64,000 bases of DNA from Crocodylus rhombifer (taxonomy: Eukaryota > Chordata > Crocodylia > Crocodylidae): contig JAVSML010020765.1 in NCBI GenBank assembly GCA_038503035.1, positions 186,001 through 250,000 of the forward strand, written 5' to 3'. Positions 46,201 through 52,053 of this stretch are shown piece by piece. The stretch's first letter is position 1. Every line of letters begins with the position of its first letter. The notes beneath the pieces were generated by a model. That model saw nothing but the letters and a program-made list of their open reading frames with translations, ran no database searches and was not told the DNA's origin. The position numbers were made by a program, and so were the translations under genes.

Positions 46201-48633
46201 CAGATCTGGCCCATGGGCTGCAGGTTGAGCACCCCTGATCTGTACTGTACTGTTCAGGATATAATAATACTAATTAAATCTGCTGTTGGCTGTCATCTTA
46301 GATCATTTGCATCTATGGCAGCAGTTTCTATGACGTTTCTGTACAAAGCTGTGTAGAAGTCTTTGGTACAGTTTGTATTTACAGTGATAAACCAGAAAGT
46401 GAAGTAGGAATGCAGTAAAACCTGAAAAGTGCAAGAGAAGTCTTGGACAGAGTAAGGCCAAACTAAAAATTCACTTAATGCTGGTTTCTTAACGTGAGGG
46501 AAATAAGCCACAAGTATGCTAAGCTGTAAATACTTCCCAGACAAGTTATCCTTGGGACCCAGGCAGACATTACATTTATTGTGTGATTAATGTGTTAATC
46601 GTGCAACAAACTGTAACATGCCACATGTTCATCATCCAATTTATCACATAAACCATAAAAATGGCAACACACCCACAGAGATGTTCCACATTCAACATAT
46701 CTTTGTGCCTGGTTTGTATCTCACTTTTTGTATTGGCATCAGGTGGCATGGCAGCTTTAATTGTTCCTGCACATGGGCAAAGGTATAGTCATGTCATGCA
46801 GCCCAGCAACAGATGTTCAAGATCTGGCATGATAGGATACACAATTTTGGGGAACAGGGATAGAATTTTTTAAGATTCCATCACATATTTAAATTGTCTG
46901 TCAGTCACTTGACAGAATGATAGTAATATTCATATAGACCAATGTTTAGACCCTGTAGACCAAATGAATGATGCAGGGCTGGTCTGCAGGTCAGATAAGG
47001 TCCAGCCTGTGAGGATCAGTTCCTGGATTGCCTCTACCTGGCCACAGCTCAATCCCAGCTGAGTAGGGGTGGCACAGGGTCCCGGGGCCCAATCTTAGCC
47101 AGTGGGGGAAGCACAGGGCCGGATGCCTCCTCTGTCCAGCTAGGAACAGGCTCCATGGTCCCCATTCAGCCCCTGCACACCAGGCTTAGGCCCCACACTG
47201 CCTTGTGCATCCAGTGCAGTGTGCAGGACCACAGCCAGTGAGGCTCTCTGCAGGCCAGATTATGTGGCACCAGGTGGCCAGATCTGGCCCACCAACTACA
47301 GATTAAGCACCCATTATGTAGACTGTTCAGGATATAATAATGTTTTAGGAGCCTGTCAGACCTAAATAATTAAGATTACCGATCAACTAAATGGGTGTCA
47401 AATGATCTCAGCGGTCTGTGATCTCTACTCAAATATTAAATTTGAGTGGGGAATGGGAATGAAGATAAAATAAGCAGGGCACATTATGCCCCCTACCCAC
47501 CACTGCCCCCATCTCCAGTCCTTTATTCCAGTTAAAGGACCTAAAGAGAACAGAAAATAAAGCATCTCCCTCACTAGTCAAGTTTCACAGCATAAGAAGG
47601 TCCACAAAGTGTTTAGAATTGGTATTATTTTACCCAGTGATTTCTCTGTTGCGTTTACAGTGTTCTGAAGGTGTCCAGCAAGAGAATGGTCCCATAATAG
47701 TCCCTGGCCAACCAACACTATTTAAAAGGGTTAAAAGTTGACTATAGGCTGTTTGTATTTAAGGTTGCCCAGTATTTTCCATCATAAGACCTTGGCTTTG
47801 GTTACTTACAACTTTTCAGGCTGTGCCGGCTGAAAATGTCCACATTGGACCTCAGGCTATTTTTTCCCAGAATTTCAGATACAGTCCTTGAGTCTTCTTA
47901 TAACAAGATTGGGGAAAATATGCTTTGTTTTTTTCCTTCCCTTTGTTTAAAAAAAAAATCCCAGAGCTGTTTTTTTGAGAAGTTCTGATGTCTCCATGCT
48001 TTGGATGAAGGGCTGAAATTTGGCTCGGTTTCAAATTAACAGGACTCATTACCTTTTGTTGTCATGAAAATTCATCCAAATTGACTGATTTACAAGTCCC
48101 TGAGGAAACTTCCAGTTTGCAGATGCCTAGTGAAGATTGGTCAGATTGGCACTGTTCTCAAAAGGCATGTATAAGAGGTTTGATAAAAGGCTGTGCAGGC
48201 AACCTCAAATCAGGCATTTCCTAATCTTTGGGATGCTTGATTTTGCAACCTCAGTGTTTTGGATGTAATTATATTTTGAGCATATGAGTGAGAGTATGAG
48301 AGTGAAAAAGCCTATAAGGTATTAAGTAGGCTGTATACTTATTACATTTCTCCATACTACAGTATTGTGTTTTCATGAAACGTCTGTGATAAAAGCATTT
48401 CTGACAACAAAGTCTATGCTCTCATTTCACTTACTGCACCTCTTTTCCCTTCGGTTGTATTCACTGTGTAAAACCAACCAAACATTTTCTTTCTCCTTCC
48501 CCTCTTTCCAGAATTTTTTGCTGAACTCAGCACAGCTGTGTGCAGTCTGGCACTGAATGGTAGTATGACTGAACTGGTACACTACACTAGACAGGGTTTA
48601 CAGTGGCTGAGACTGGAAACAAATACGCCTTAA
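1143..48633 (+). CDS. AFF1: AFF1 (AF4), 3' part of the gene, 17 coding exons
   Basis: AFF1 is a nuclear scaffold of the super elongation complex, which joins P-TEFb (CDK9/cyclin T), ELL proteins and AF9/ENL to release paused RNA polymerase II. The spliced exons give 848 residues and a stop that align end to end with human AFF1 from about residue 360 (human protein about 1,210 residues). Landmarks in window residue numbers: ELL-binding segment 1-29, Ser/Asp/Glu-rich acidic tract about 90-142, conserved [18 protein letters not shown] block from 143, AF9/ENL-binding motif [14 protein letters not shown] 396-409, C-terminal homology domain about 590-848. All introns are GT-AG and phases close exactly (2547 nt). 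It is AFF1 rather than AFF2, AFF3 or AFF4 because the [34 protein letters not shown] and terminal LVHYTRQG segments follow AFF1. The paralogue comparison is from memory. The N-terminal exons lie upstream of the window. Confidence 0.96.
1230..2092 (+). other. AFF1 intron
   Basis: This is an 863-nt intron with T-rich stretches near 1665 and 1755. No feature is recognised. A 343-nt intron with nothing notable follows the next exon (2130-2496). Confidence 0.85.
2093..2129 (+). CDS. AFF1: AFF1 window exon 2 (37-nt micro-exon)
   Basis: This exon has 12 codons plus 1 nt and encodes [12 protein letters not shown]. The acceptor is a tttctag ending at 2092 and the donor is gtaagt at 2130. It corresponds to DSQHVSSVTQNQ in human AFF1. 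It is too short to call without homology and phase, both of which agree. Confidence 0.9.
2497..2548 (+). CDS. AFF1: AFF1 window exon 3
   Basis: This is 52 nt. It completes a Lys codon split with the previous exon and encodes [17 protein letters not shown], close to human QYDTSSKTHSNSQQGTS. The acceptor is ttttacag ending at 2496 and the donor is gtaagt at 2549. It precedes the 16.7 kb intron. Confidence 0.92.
4330..7317 (+). mobile_element. CR1 LINE, near full-length ORF2, decayed
   Basis: Conceptual frames read the CR1 ORF2 endonuclease and reverse transcriptase. The endonuclease includes [31 protein letters not shown] and [18 protein letters not shown] (about 4500-5060). The RT core includes [54 protein letters not shown] and a tail with [23 protein letters not shown] at 4744 and frame breaks near 5440, 5910, 6105 and 6438 make it non-functional. 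The Tyr-Ala-Asp-Asp region is damaged (reads YDIKL). The 3' end, gaggtcccttccagccctaa then tctatgaaat, is the typical CR1 terminus. The 5' edge is approximate. Confidence 0.93.
7938..8018. repeat. 22-bp perfect inverted repeat (hairpin)
   Basis: Positions 7938-7959 and 7997-8018 are exact reverse complements over 22 nt with a 37-nt loop. The right arm belongs to a SINE-like sequence (ggtccaataaaa...cttgcctct...cctggatcatcacagctac). The left arm looks like an inverted copy of it. Confidence 0.9.
7978..8065 (+). repeat. SINE-like 3' segment
   Basis: The order of ggtccaataaaa, cttgcctct and tcctggatcatcacagctac resembles a widespread reptilian SINE or LINE tail that usually reads cctgggaccaacacggctac. 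The copy at about 63325 shares the layout. Family name not assigned. Confidence 0.55.
8631..8829. mobile_element. non-autonomous hAT element with 8-bp target duplication
   Basis: This is 199 bp bounded by CTCTAGAG at 8623-8630 and 8830-8837. The ends are CTGGGGTGGCCAACCT and AGGTTGGCGACTCCTG, inverted relatives (13 of 16). Internal subterminal parts (tgccgctccgga, agctccagagcca) also mirror each other. There is no coding capacity. Confidence 0.9.
8838..9010 (+). mobile_element. hAT-like fragment, left end only
   Basis: It begins CAAGGGTGTCAAACTCATCC exactly where the previous element's target duplication stops and continues with ggccagatcaggcctac and ggatccagcccacagg, typical of reptilian hAT MITEs. 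No matching right end was found, so it is probably truncated near 9000. Confidence 0.6.
10718..11843. mobile_element. 1,126-bp non-autonomous hAT-like transposon with GC-rich core
   Basis: Exact 8-bp duplications GTAATGAG lie at 10710-10717 and 11844-11851. Terminal inverted repeats of about 46 bp start CAGGGATCCTGGTTTTCTC at the left and end GAGAAAACCAGGGTCCCTG at the right, then continue through AAAAATTG and AATTCTCTGAT. The AT-rich ends enclose a GC-rich core with recurring units such as ggctttgtgggcaagtg and gggggctttgcgggcaagtg. Long open frames on both strands (up to 318 codons) are Pro/His/Ala/Cys-rich and have no transposase motif, so I read them as a base-composition effect. Confidence 0.9.
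13712..14560. mobile_element. GC-rich DNA transposon-like element
   Basis: The left edge has ggggaattatgtgcacaaaa and ttcagaatttatgcactgag; the right edge has gtgcaaaattatacaggtgc and ataattgcat, which read as degenerate inverted ends of a common reptilian repeat rich in attctgcgca-like motifs. The middle is GC-rich with repeated gtggggctt and ggcatggagcc units in both orientations. Open frames here (up to 237 codons) carry no motif. Borders are approximate and no target duplication was established. Confidence 0.6.
16269..16540. mobile_element. hAT-like element
   Basis: CTCTAAA is repeated at 16262-16268 and 16541-16547. The ends tgaggactcatcagca and gttgctgacctcta are loosely inverted. The interior has gccagatgtagcctgtgg and gcagctcagagctgtgctc, and is GC-richer than the flanks. 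Confidence 0.65.
17095..17570. repeat. GC-rich repeat patch, family uncertain
   Basis: This is a G-rich block in AT-rich intron. Its right side carries gctggatgagtttgacagtc, close to the inverted hAT end atgagtttgacacccctg. Its left side has a ggagggtcatcttaaattca motif seen in other reptile repeats. I could not pair the ends. Confidence 0.35.
18440..19050 (+). repeat. MIR SINE interrupted by the assembly gap
   Basis: The left part reads tgaccccatgcaagtcactt, gccctttctatgcctca. The right part reads ccatctgtaaaatgaagcat and gataaagcgctttgacatct. These are consecutive segments of amniote MIR, whose core runs from the caagtcactt box to catctgtaaaatg. The gap sits between them where MIR normally has only a few T residues. 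Confidence 0.85.
18565..18964. other. assembly gap, 400 N
   Basis: This is exactly 400 ambiguous bases, flanked by nine T on the left and nine T on the right. The size is probably nominal or estimated. Confidence 0.98.
19261..19315 (+). CDS. AFF1: AFF1 window exon 4: start of the acidic region
   Basis: This is 55 nt. It completes a Ser codon and encodes [18 protein letters not shown], matching MLEDDLQLSDSEDSDSEQ of human AFF1. The acceptor is tatcttgcag ending at 19260 and the donor is gtcagt at 19316. The Ser-Asp-Thr-Glu-Asp-Ser pattern suits casein kinase II phosphorylation, by motif only. Confidence 0.94.
19438..19475 (+). CDS. AFF1: AFF1 window exon 5 (38-nt micro-exon)
   Basis: This encodes [12 protein letters not shown] plus two bases of a split Ser codon, matching TPEKPPSSSAPP in human AFF1. 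The acceptor is tacttag ending at 19437 and the donor is gtactc at 19476. The preceding intron is only 122 nt. Confidence 0.91.
19476..20824 (+). other. AFF1 intron
   Basis: This is a 1.35 kb intron. I see no repeat or exon in it. Confidence 0.8.
20825..20981 (+). CDS. AFF1: AFF1 window exon 6: Ser/Asp/Glu-rich region
   Basis: This is 157 nt encoding [20 protein letters not shown] followed by alternating Ser, Asp and Glu and ending [12 protein letters not shown]. It matches the AFF1 acidic Ser-rich region closely. The acceptor is cttttcag ending at 20824 and the donor is gtactg at 20982. Low-complexity acidic Ser tracts of this family are described as part of the transactivation region. The exon closes in phase 0. 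Confidence 0.95.
20982..23654 (+). other. AFF1 intron
   Basis: This is a 2.7 kb intron ending in a long pyrimidine tract before the acceptor at 23654. No repeat is confidently recognised. Confidence 0.8.
23655..24575 (+). CDS. AFF1: AFF1 window exon 7: large central exon with AF9/ENL-binding motif
   Basis: This is 921 nt, 307 codons, phase 0 at both ends. It opens with [20 protein letters not shown], the conserved AFF block, and runs through a Ser/Lys-rich linker ([30 protein letters not shown]) that is probably disordered. Residues [14 protein letters not shown] (24414-24455) match the hydrophobic strand-forming motif by which AFF proteins bind the ANC1-homology domain of AF9/ENL. Human AFF1 has LMVKITLDLLSRIP there. 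The acceptor is ccccacag ending at 23654 and the donor is gtgaga at 24576. An open frame also runs upstream of the acceptor from 23436, but that part is intronic. Confidence 0.96.
25243..25493. mobile_element. non-autonomous hAT element with 8-bp target duplication
   Basis: This is 251 bp flanked by GTTTAGGT at 25235-25242 and 25494-25501. It starts CAGGGGTCAGCAACC and ends CGTTGCCTACCCCTA, which are inverted relatives. Inside, ggcacacatgcc and ggcacttcagcc mirror each other. Confidence 0.92.
26613..27217 (+). mobile_element. CR1 LINE 3' fragment
   Basis: A broken frame reads [30 protein letters not shown] and [16 protein letters not shown], the CR1 ORF2 C-terminal region. An open stretch follows with [20 protein letters not shown]. 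It ends in gaggtcccttccaacccaaa and tctatgattct, the canonical CR1 3' terminus. It is 5'-truncated and carries stops. Confidence 0.92.
28666..28763 (+). CDS. AFF1: AFF1 window exon 8: basic linker
   Basis: This is 98 nt encoding [20 protein letters not shown] and then [12 protein letters not shown], comparable to GEAERDCDNKKIRLEKEIKS of human AFF1. The acceptor is gttaacag ending at 28665 and the donor is gtgagt at 28764. The human Ser homopolymer that follows is not present here. Confidence 0.92.
29930..30060 (+). mobile_element. decayed L2-like LINE reverse transcriptase scrap
   Basis: Across a frameshift the sequence reads QVCMLIDL, then [20 protein letters not shown], comparable to the LLDLSAAFDTVNHEIL block of L2-clade reverse transcriptases. 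It is very degraded and could belong to another non-LTR clade. Confidence 0.5.
30251..31522. mobile_element. hAT-like element split by a CR1 insertion
   Basis: CCTGTGCC occurs at 30243-30250 and at 31523-31530. The left end begins CAGAGATGACTGGAGCAGGG with agggaccagggcaaat. The reverse complement of the right end begins CAGGGCCGTCCCCGGGGG with aggggtgaatcagggcaact. With a small gap these align as inverted ends. The original element is about 30251-30329 plus 31387-31522, the middle being CR1. Confidence 0.6.
30330..31386 (+). mobile_element. CR1 LINE 3' fragment with a 322-codon open frame
   Basis: An uninterrupted frame (30296-31264) reads [28 protein letters not shown] (RT catalytic box as Phe-Ala-Asp-Asp), [36 protein letters not shown] and [20 protein letters not shown], the C-terminal half of CR1 ORF2. 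It lacks the endonuclease and first RT blocks because it is 5'-truncated. The 3' end is ggtcccttccgactctagct followed by about three actatgaa repeats. The intact frame suggests it is the youngest CR1 in the window. Confidence 0.94.
32929..33178 (+). CDS. AFF1: AFF1 window exon 9
   Basis: This is 250 nt that completes a Lys codon and closes in phase 0. Recognisable blocks are [20 protein letters not shown] (human KKEMLPPPPVSSSSQKPA) and [20 protein letters not shown] (human SSTKSNHKDSSIPKQRRVE). The acceptor is ctccag ending at 32928; an AG two bases later would break the frame. The donor is gtaggt at 33179. It is one of the more divergent exons. Confidence 0.93.
33179..34619 (+). other. AFF1 intron
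   Basis: This is a 1.4 kb intron with a C-rich run near 34205-34231. No repeat or exon is recognised. Confidence 0.8.
34620..34711 (+). CDS. AFF1: AFF1 window exon 10: entry to the C-terminal domain
   Basis: This is 92 nt encoding [20 protein letters not shown] and then [10 protein letters not shown], against human DTANPFPVPSLPNGNSKPGKPQVKFD. The acceptor is attttccag ending at 34619 and the donor is gtaagg at 34712. Confidence 0.94.
35109..35172 (+). CDS. AFF1: AFF1 window exon 11: C-terminal domain
   Basis: This is 64 nt encoding [20 protein letters not shown] and a final Met, matching the first helix of the C-terminal homology domain (human LHMREAKKMKQKAELM). The acceptor is caattcag ending at 35108 and the donor is gtaagt at 35173. 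Confidence 0.94.
35658..38035 (-). mobile_element. CR1 LINE, antisense, 5'-truncated and decayed
   Basis: Minus-strand frames read [10 protein letters not shown] (end of the endonuclease region, about 37950), [89 protein letters not shown] (catalytic box Phe-Thr-Asp-Asp) and [20 protein letters not shown]. The 3' end lies at the low-coordinate side (gggctggaagggacctc at about 35680). It is the same subfamily as the copy at 4330-7317. An A-rich run at 37448-37463 is internal. Confidence 0.93.
38075..38101 (+). repeat. C23 homopolymer followed by G4
   Basis: Twenty-three C residues (38075-38097) run directly into four G residues. It lies about 40 bp beyond the truncated 5' edge of the antisense CR1. 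Homopolymer length may be imprecise in the assembly. Confidence 0.9.
38665..39300 (+). repeat. older reptilian interspersed repeat split by a hAT
   Basis: The left piece (about 38668-38788) reads acataagaagtcccatcctg, gggtcggaccagtggtccat, and the right piece (about 39250-39300) reads agtgatctatcccctatcct. These are successive parts of a common reptilian repeat that usually reads ggtcagaccaaaggtccatc and then tgatccatcccctgtc. Confidence 0.65.
38789..39242. mobile_element. non-autonomous hAT element
   Basis: It begins CAGTGGTGCCCAACC and ends gcttgagcacccctaatcta. The presumed target copies are ATCTAGAA (38781-38788) and TTCTAGAG (39243-39250), sharing TCTAGA. The interior is GC-rich with ggcccatgg-like units. 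Long frames on both strands inside it are not genes. The right boundary is uncertain by about 6 bp. Confidence 0.75.
39952..40088 (+). CDS. AFF1: AFF1 window exon 12: C-terminal domain
   Basis: This is 137 nt encoding [20 protein letters not shown] and continuing to TETIDLI, with close matches across human TDRVGKAFKYLEAVLSFIEC. The acceptor is gaacag ending at 39951. The acag is repeated four bases later, but only the first acceptor keeps frame. The donor is gtaagt at 40089. Confidence 0.96.
40870..41925 (-). mobile_element. ancient RTE-like LINE relic, antisense
   Basis: The reverse complement near 41880 reads [15 protein letters not shown], then [20 protein letters not shown], comparable to the RTE block DYAKAFDCVDHNKLW...MGIPDHLTCLLRNLY. 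Further on it has QLGLEKTGG and [17 protein letters not shown], like the late WVLEKTG and GHIMRREGSLEKTIM region. Many stops and frameshifts are present. Confidence 0.7.
41925..42060 (-). repeat. MIR SINE remnant, antisense
   Basis: The plus strand reads ttttacagatgaagaagtaa, tcacagaggggtgatgttac, aaggtcagacaatgagtcag and ggagggctaggaat, the reverse complement layout of the MIR core. Confidence 0.75.
42128..42199 (+). CDS. AFF1: AFF1 window exon 13: C-terminal domain
   Basis: This is 72 nt encoding [20 protein letters not shown] and AVL, with a Cys codon split into the next exon (human FIMSLKSFSDATAPTQEKIFAVLC). The acceptor is cttatag ending at 42127 and the donor is gtaagt at 42200. An antisense MIR remnant ends about 70 nt upstream. 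Confidence 0.95.
42746..42839 (+). CDS. AFF1: AFF1 window exon 14: C-terminal domain
   Basis: This is 94 nt encoding [20 protein letters not shown] and then [11 protein letters not shown], nearly identical to human MRCQSILNMAMFRCKKDIAI. The acceptor is tgttcacag ending at 42745 and the donor is gtagaa at 42840, a weaker donor than the others. Confidence 0.96.
42951..42994 (+). CDS. AFF1: AFF1 window exon 15 (44-nt micro-exon)
   Basis: This encodes [14 protein letters not shown] plus two bases, matching human SSSKVAQAPSPCIA. The acceptor is tgctacag ending at 42950 and the donor is gtatga at 42995. The preceding intron is only 111 nt. Confidence 0.94.
42995..45054 (+). other. AFF1 intron
   Basis: This is a 2.1 kb intron holding a 478-bp hAT element (43749-44226). 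The remainder is AT-rich without a recognised feature. The acceptor is the tandem CAGAAG at 45052-45057. Confidence 0.82.
43749..44226. mobile_element. 478-bp hAT element with 8-bp target duplication
   Basis: GTAAATAT lies at 43741-43748 and 44227-44234. It starts TAGGCGTGTGCGAAG and ends GCTTTGCACAACCCTA, inverted relatives. The left interior is a run of diverged gattcagattcag units; the right interior has gaatcaagatgaatctcc, the inverted counterpart. It has no transposase. Confidence 0.92.
45058..45284 (+). CDS. AFF1: AFF1 window exon 16: C-terminal domain, tandem acceptor
   Basis: This encodes [20 protein letters not shown], a Ser/Gly-rich spacer and [20 protein letters not shown], then DALARKNK. 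The acceptor region reads CAGAAG, so splicing can occur after 45054 or after 45057. I chose 45058 because it gives Ala-Ser-Thr-Gly as in human. The upstream choice inserts one Arg (Ala-Arg-Ser-Thr-Gly) and keeps frame. The donor is gtaaga at 45285. Confidence 0.93.
46073..46240. mobile_element. hAT-like element, copy A
   Basis: It ends ggcccatgggctgcaggttg agcacccctg, a common reptilian hAT terminus, and shares gtgcaggacca, ctgcaggcc and gccagatctggccca with the element at 46961. A 15-bp unit, gcaggaccatggctt, is present twice in tandem (46129-46158). The left edge is not defined. Confidence 0.6.
46961..47315. mobile_element. hAT-like element, copy B
   Basis: The body matches copy A. CTGTAGAC (46953-46960) and ATGTAGAC (47316-47323) are a possible 8-bp target duplication with one mismatch. 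The termini are weakly inverted. Confidence 0.55.
48512..48633 (+). CDS. AFF1: AFF1 terminal coding exon with stop
   Basis: This encodes [20 protein letters not shown] and [20 protein letters not shown], then TAA at 48631-48633. Human AFF1 ends [19 protein letters not shown] at the same point. The acceptor is ctttccag ending at 48511. The WLR near the end resembles AFF4 more than human AFF1 and may be the ancestral form. Confidence 0.96.
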
Positions 48634-51600
48634 CTGGTGCTTAAGGTGGTTAATGCCTTGAACTCTTTTGCACTTTGGAAGCCTCAGAAGCAATCTGGTT
48701 GGCCAAATCATTGGATTCAAAGCACCAGGAAGGGAAATAATACAAGATGGAAGGGATCTGGTTACACTGGAAAACTATTGAACTGTGTTTTTTAGGGTGG
48801 CACTTGGCCACCCTGAAGAAAAGAGATGAAGGGAGGCCTCAAGAGATGATGACGCCTTCCTTTACAAGGACAAAGTGCAATGTATTGTCTGAATTGTTCA
48901 ATGTATTGGTGGTCTGCAAACAACATTTCTATGATGAATAACCAGCAGGACAAAAATCACACATGAAGAAGTGCCGACAAGAAGGAAATCTGCCTCCAGA
49001 CATAATTATGCAGCATCTCAAAATCTGCCACGGTCACATGCCCAGCATAAAGTTTAGAGAAATGCTTTTGCAAACAGATGCAGTCTGCAATATTTGTTTT
49101 TGTTCCCCATGTCGAGGGGCAGACAGGAGAGAGAGAAACCCTGAACAACACCAAACAGCATTATGTTAAAATGGTTGACAGCAAAGCAATCTGCCTTGCC
49201 CATTTTCCAACCATATTTTTTGTGTTTGTAAACCAATGTTGTACTAATAACTCCAGGAATAATTGCCACCATTGCCTTCAATACTGCAATTTCACCTGTT
49301 AAATCATGGTTGTGCATGCACACACATACACTTTTCACTTTGAAACTATCTCAACTATGGTATTGCTCAGGTGAGGCCTTGGAAGGCAAACAGTTGAGGT
49401 GGGAAAGATAAAGATCAGGGATTGATAGTGCTGCTTTTCTCTGCAAGGAAGGAAGAAAATTCTCACTGAGGATTATCACTTGTTTGTGGGGTTCAGTGTG
49501 GATGTCATGGGCAGCCAGAATATTTGTGCAGTCACAAAAAACCATTATTCTAAGTTGCAGACCTCAAAATTGGGAGGAATTGCTACTGCTCAGTTGTTCT
49601 ACCAGGAAACGAAGGGTTAAATTTTGCCCTTGGATCTTCCCACACAACTCAGGAAATACCTGAGGACAGAATTTGCCACTGAAATATTGTCTCCCACTTT
49701 AGGCAGTGCCCCCTACTTCATTACAAAGCTATAGTCCAGCACCTCAAAATCTGCTTTCAGGGGAACATGAAAGGGAATAGTGATTCTGTGAGGTTTGTAA
49801 GCATCTTTGCTATAAGTTGCATTCTGAAGTTAGAGTGGCAGTAACCTGATGAACACAACCACAATATTTTTATATCCAGGTAGATACCCCCATTGCCCAA
49901 AGAGTACCTTTTGTGTATGAAAGCATTCTGCCACCCCTGTCAAATAGTGTGCCTTAGCCCTCAAGTTCTCTCTAGGAGCACCCTACTGGTGTGAATTGTG
50001 ATGAATAAGACCGTATCCCAAAGGAGCTGTGCTTTTTGATTGTCTTTCCTTGTAGGAAGAAAAATTCTTTTTCAGTAAATTAGTTGCTTTTTCCACCTCG
50101 TGGATGGAAGTATTCACACGTAACATTGAGATGGTCCTGTGCATGTGCTGCAGCAATGTGGTATTCCCTCTCCGAGGTGCCCATTAGGGTTTAGAGTTTG
50201 ACTAAAAGTAAATACTGCCAAGAAGTCTGAAATTTCTAAGGACCTGCCTCTGACCTGTTTATGACAGGGGACAATCTTTTTCAGTGTGAACCAGGAAAAC
50301 TCCATTTGTACATGAGAAACAATGCACTTTCTCTGAGAGTCTCATGAGTAAATGAGATGCTCTACTTTTACAGGAGCAAGAAAAGACTTTACATTCTCTG
50401 CCTGCACAAGACCACCTGTAACCTTTCTGCATCTGTCCTTTTGCCCCCTTGATTTTTAAAGCCTTAGTTCATTTCAGGCATAAATCCACCTACCCAGCAG
50501 AAGCTAGCTCTGCATCTCTTCCACCAGTTTAATACATGGAATTATATGTACCTAAATAATCCTTGTGGAAGGAATACCACACTCGGAGATTAAGTTAAAT
50601 TTTATCCTCAGACTGTGTGGGGAGGAAAACAGAACTGAAGTCCTTGTAGATCTACTTTTTTAGAGCCTACATACTGACATGAAATGCTCTTCCTGTTTGT
50701 CTTGGAACAAAGCTGGTCTCAGTCTCACAGTTGAGGAGGGATGAAGAAAGACCTATTTCTTAGCAAAGGCTTTCCACTTCCATCCAAGTTAAGATTCCAT
50801 TTGGGATTTTGCAAGAAATCCAGACGTATGGGGGTAGATTTAAGGACAGAGGTGGATTTGGATTATTATGGGGTTTCTAGATGGCCCCACAAGGCCCCGC
50901 CCCCTCCCCTTTTCTTAAAATCAGGTTCAGTTTAGGTTCTTCCTTCCAATTCTGCCGCTTGCATCGCATTATGCCTATACATGTCAGATTGCACATGAAA
51001 TAATCCAGCTCATTGGGAAGCAGTTTTCAGTCATATGTTACGCTTTGATGTGCCACTCTGGTTCTGACTGCCCTCTGGGCTTCTTCTGGATCAAGCAGCC
51101 TTCCCTTCCCTGACCCACTTATTTGAGCACTTTATTACTCTTCCCCTCAGGAAAGCCAGCTAGAGGGAATGGGCAAGCAAAGTCCTTGTCAAAAAGATCC
51201 CAGTAATGCAGATGCACTGTTGATTTTTGCTGCCTTACAGGGTTATTCATGAACAGTGGGGTAAAATAATGTGGCATCTAAGTCCTGTAATAGAATTTGA
51301 ATTGTCCCTAGTGAAGTGAGCTGCAAAATTCACAATTACCTTGATGGGAACAATATTGGGCTCATAGTCAATTCATCACATACACTGTGGTTCATTTTCA
51401 GTCTTTCATTTTATAAATGGAGAGTGGTGTATAGGGATCATCTGAAAGCTACAAACCAGAAAGCTGCATTCTATTTTTGCCCTTTGAAGGGACTGTATAA
51501 ATACTAAAGAAGAAATATCCCCATGCTCCAAACTACATCCAATCTGAGGCCCGCTGAATTCAAGGGGAAGATTCCTGTTGACTCTGGATCAAGCGCTTAA

Positions 51601-52042
51601 AAAGGGAGGGGAAAAAATTAAATATTATTTGCCATTTTAGAAAACAAAGGTGGTGGCTGAACCCTGCAAGGAAAGGAGAGAAGGGGGCTGTGGTAGCCAA
51701 GCAGCTTCCTTTGCAGGCAATATTTATTTAGAATTAATTAATGTATTTAAATCGTGAAATGTTCTATTTCAAAGATGCCATTATTTAATAGTGTGAAAGC
51801 CCCATTCATGCTGGAGCCATGCATCTCTTCTGTAGTTGAAAGTCAAAGTTTGATGGGAATGTTGTTTTTAAAGGCAAAGTCCTTGTTCTTGTTTTTGTCT
51901 TCTCCTTTCCCCCTTGGTTCCCATTATAAATCTGTACATTTTAAATTTATTCTGGGGCATCTCGTCATCTTGTAAATAACATTTATTTTCCTGCCCTGTG
52001 TGAGATGAATTTTCAGACTGATTGATTTCATTCATGTGGGGT

Positions 52043-52053
52043 AATAAAATAAA
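52043..52053 (+). promoter_or_regulatory. overlapping poly(A) signals
   Basis: Two AATAAA hexamers overlap at 52043-52048 and 52048-52053, about 3.4 kb after the AFF1 stop. They are canonical in sequence and on the right strand. Usage is not shown by sequence alone. Confidence 0.45.

Larger units (their letters stand above)
45285..48511 (+). other. AFF1 last intron
   Basis: This is a 3.2 kb intron with T-rich runs near 45328 and two related hAT-like elements (about 46073-46240 and 46961-47315). The rest is unremarkable. Confidence 0.8.
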
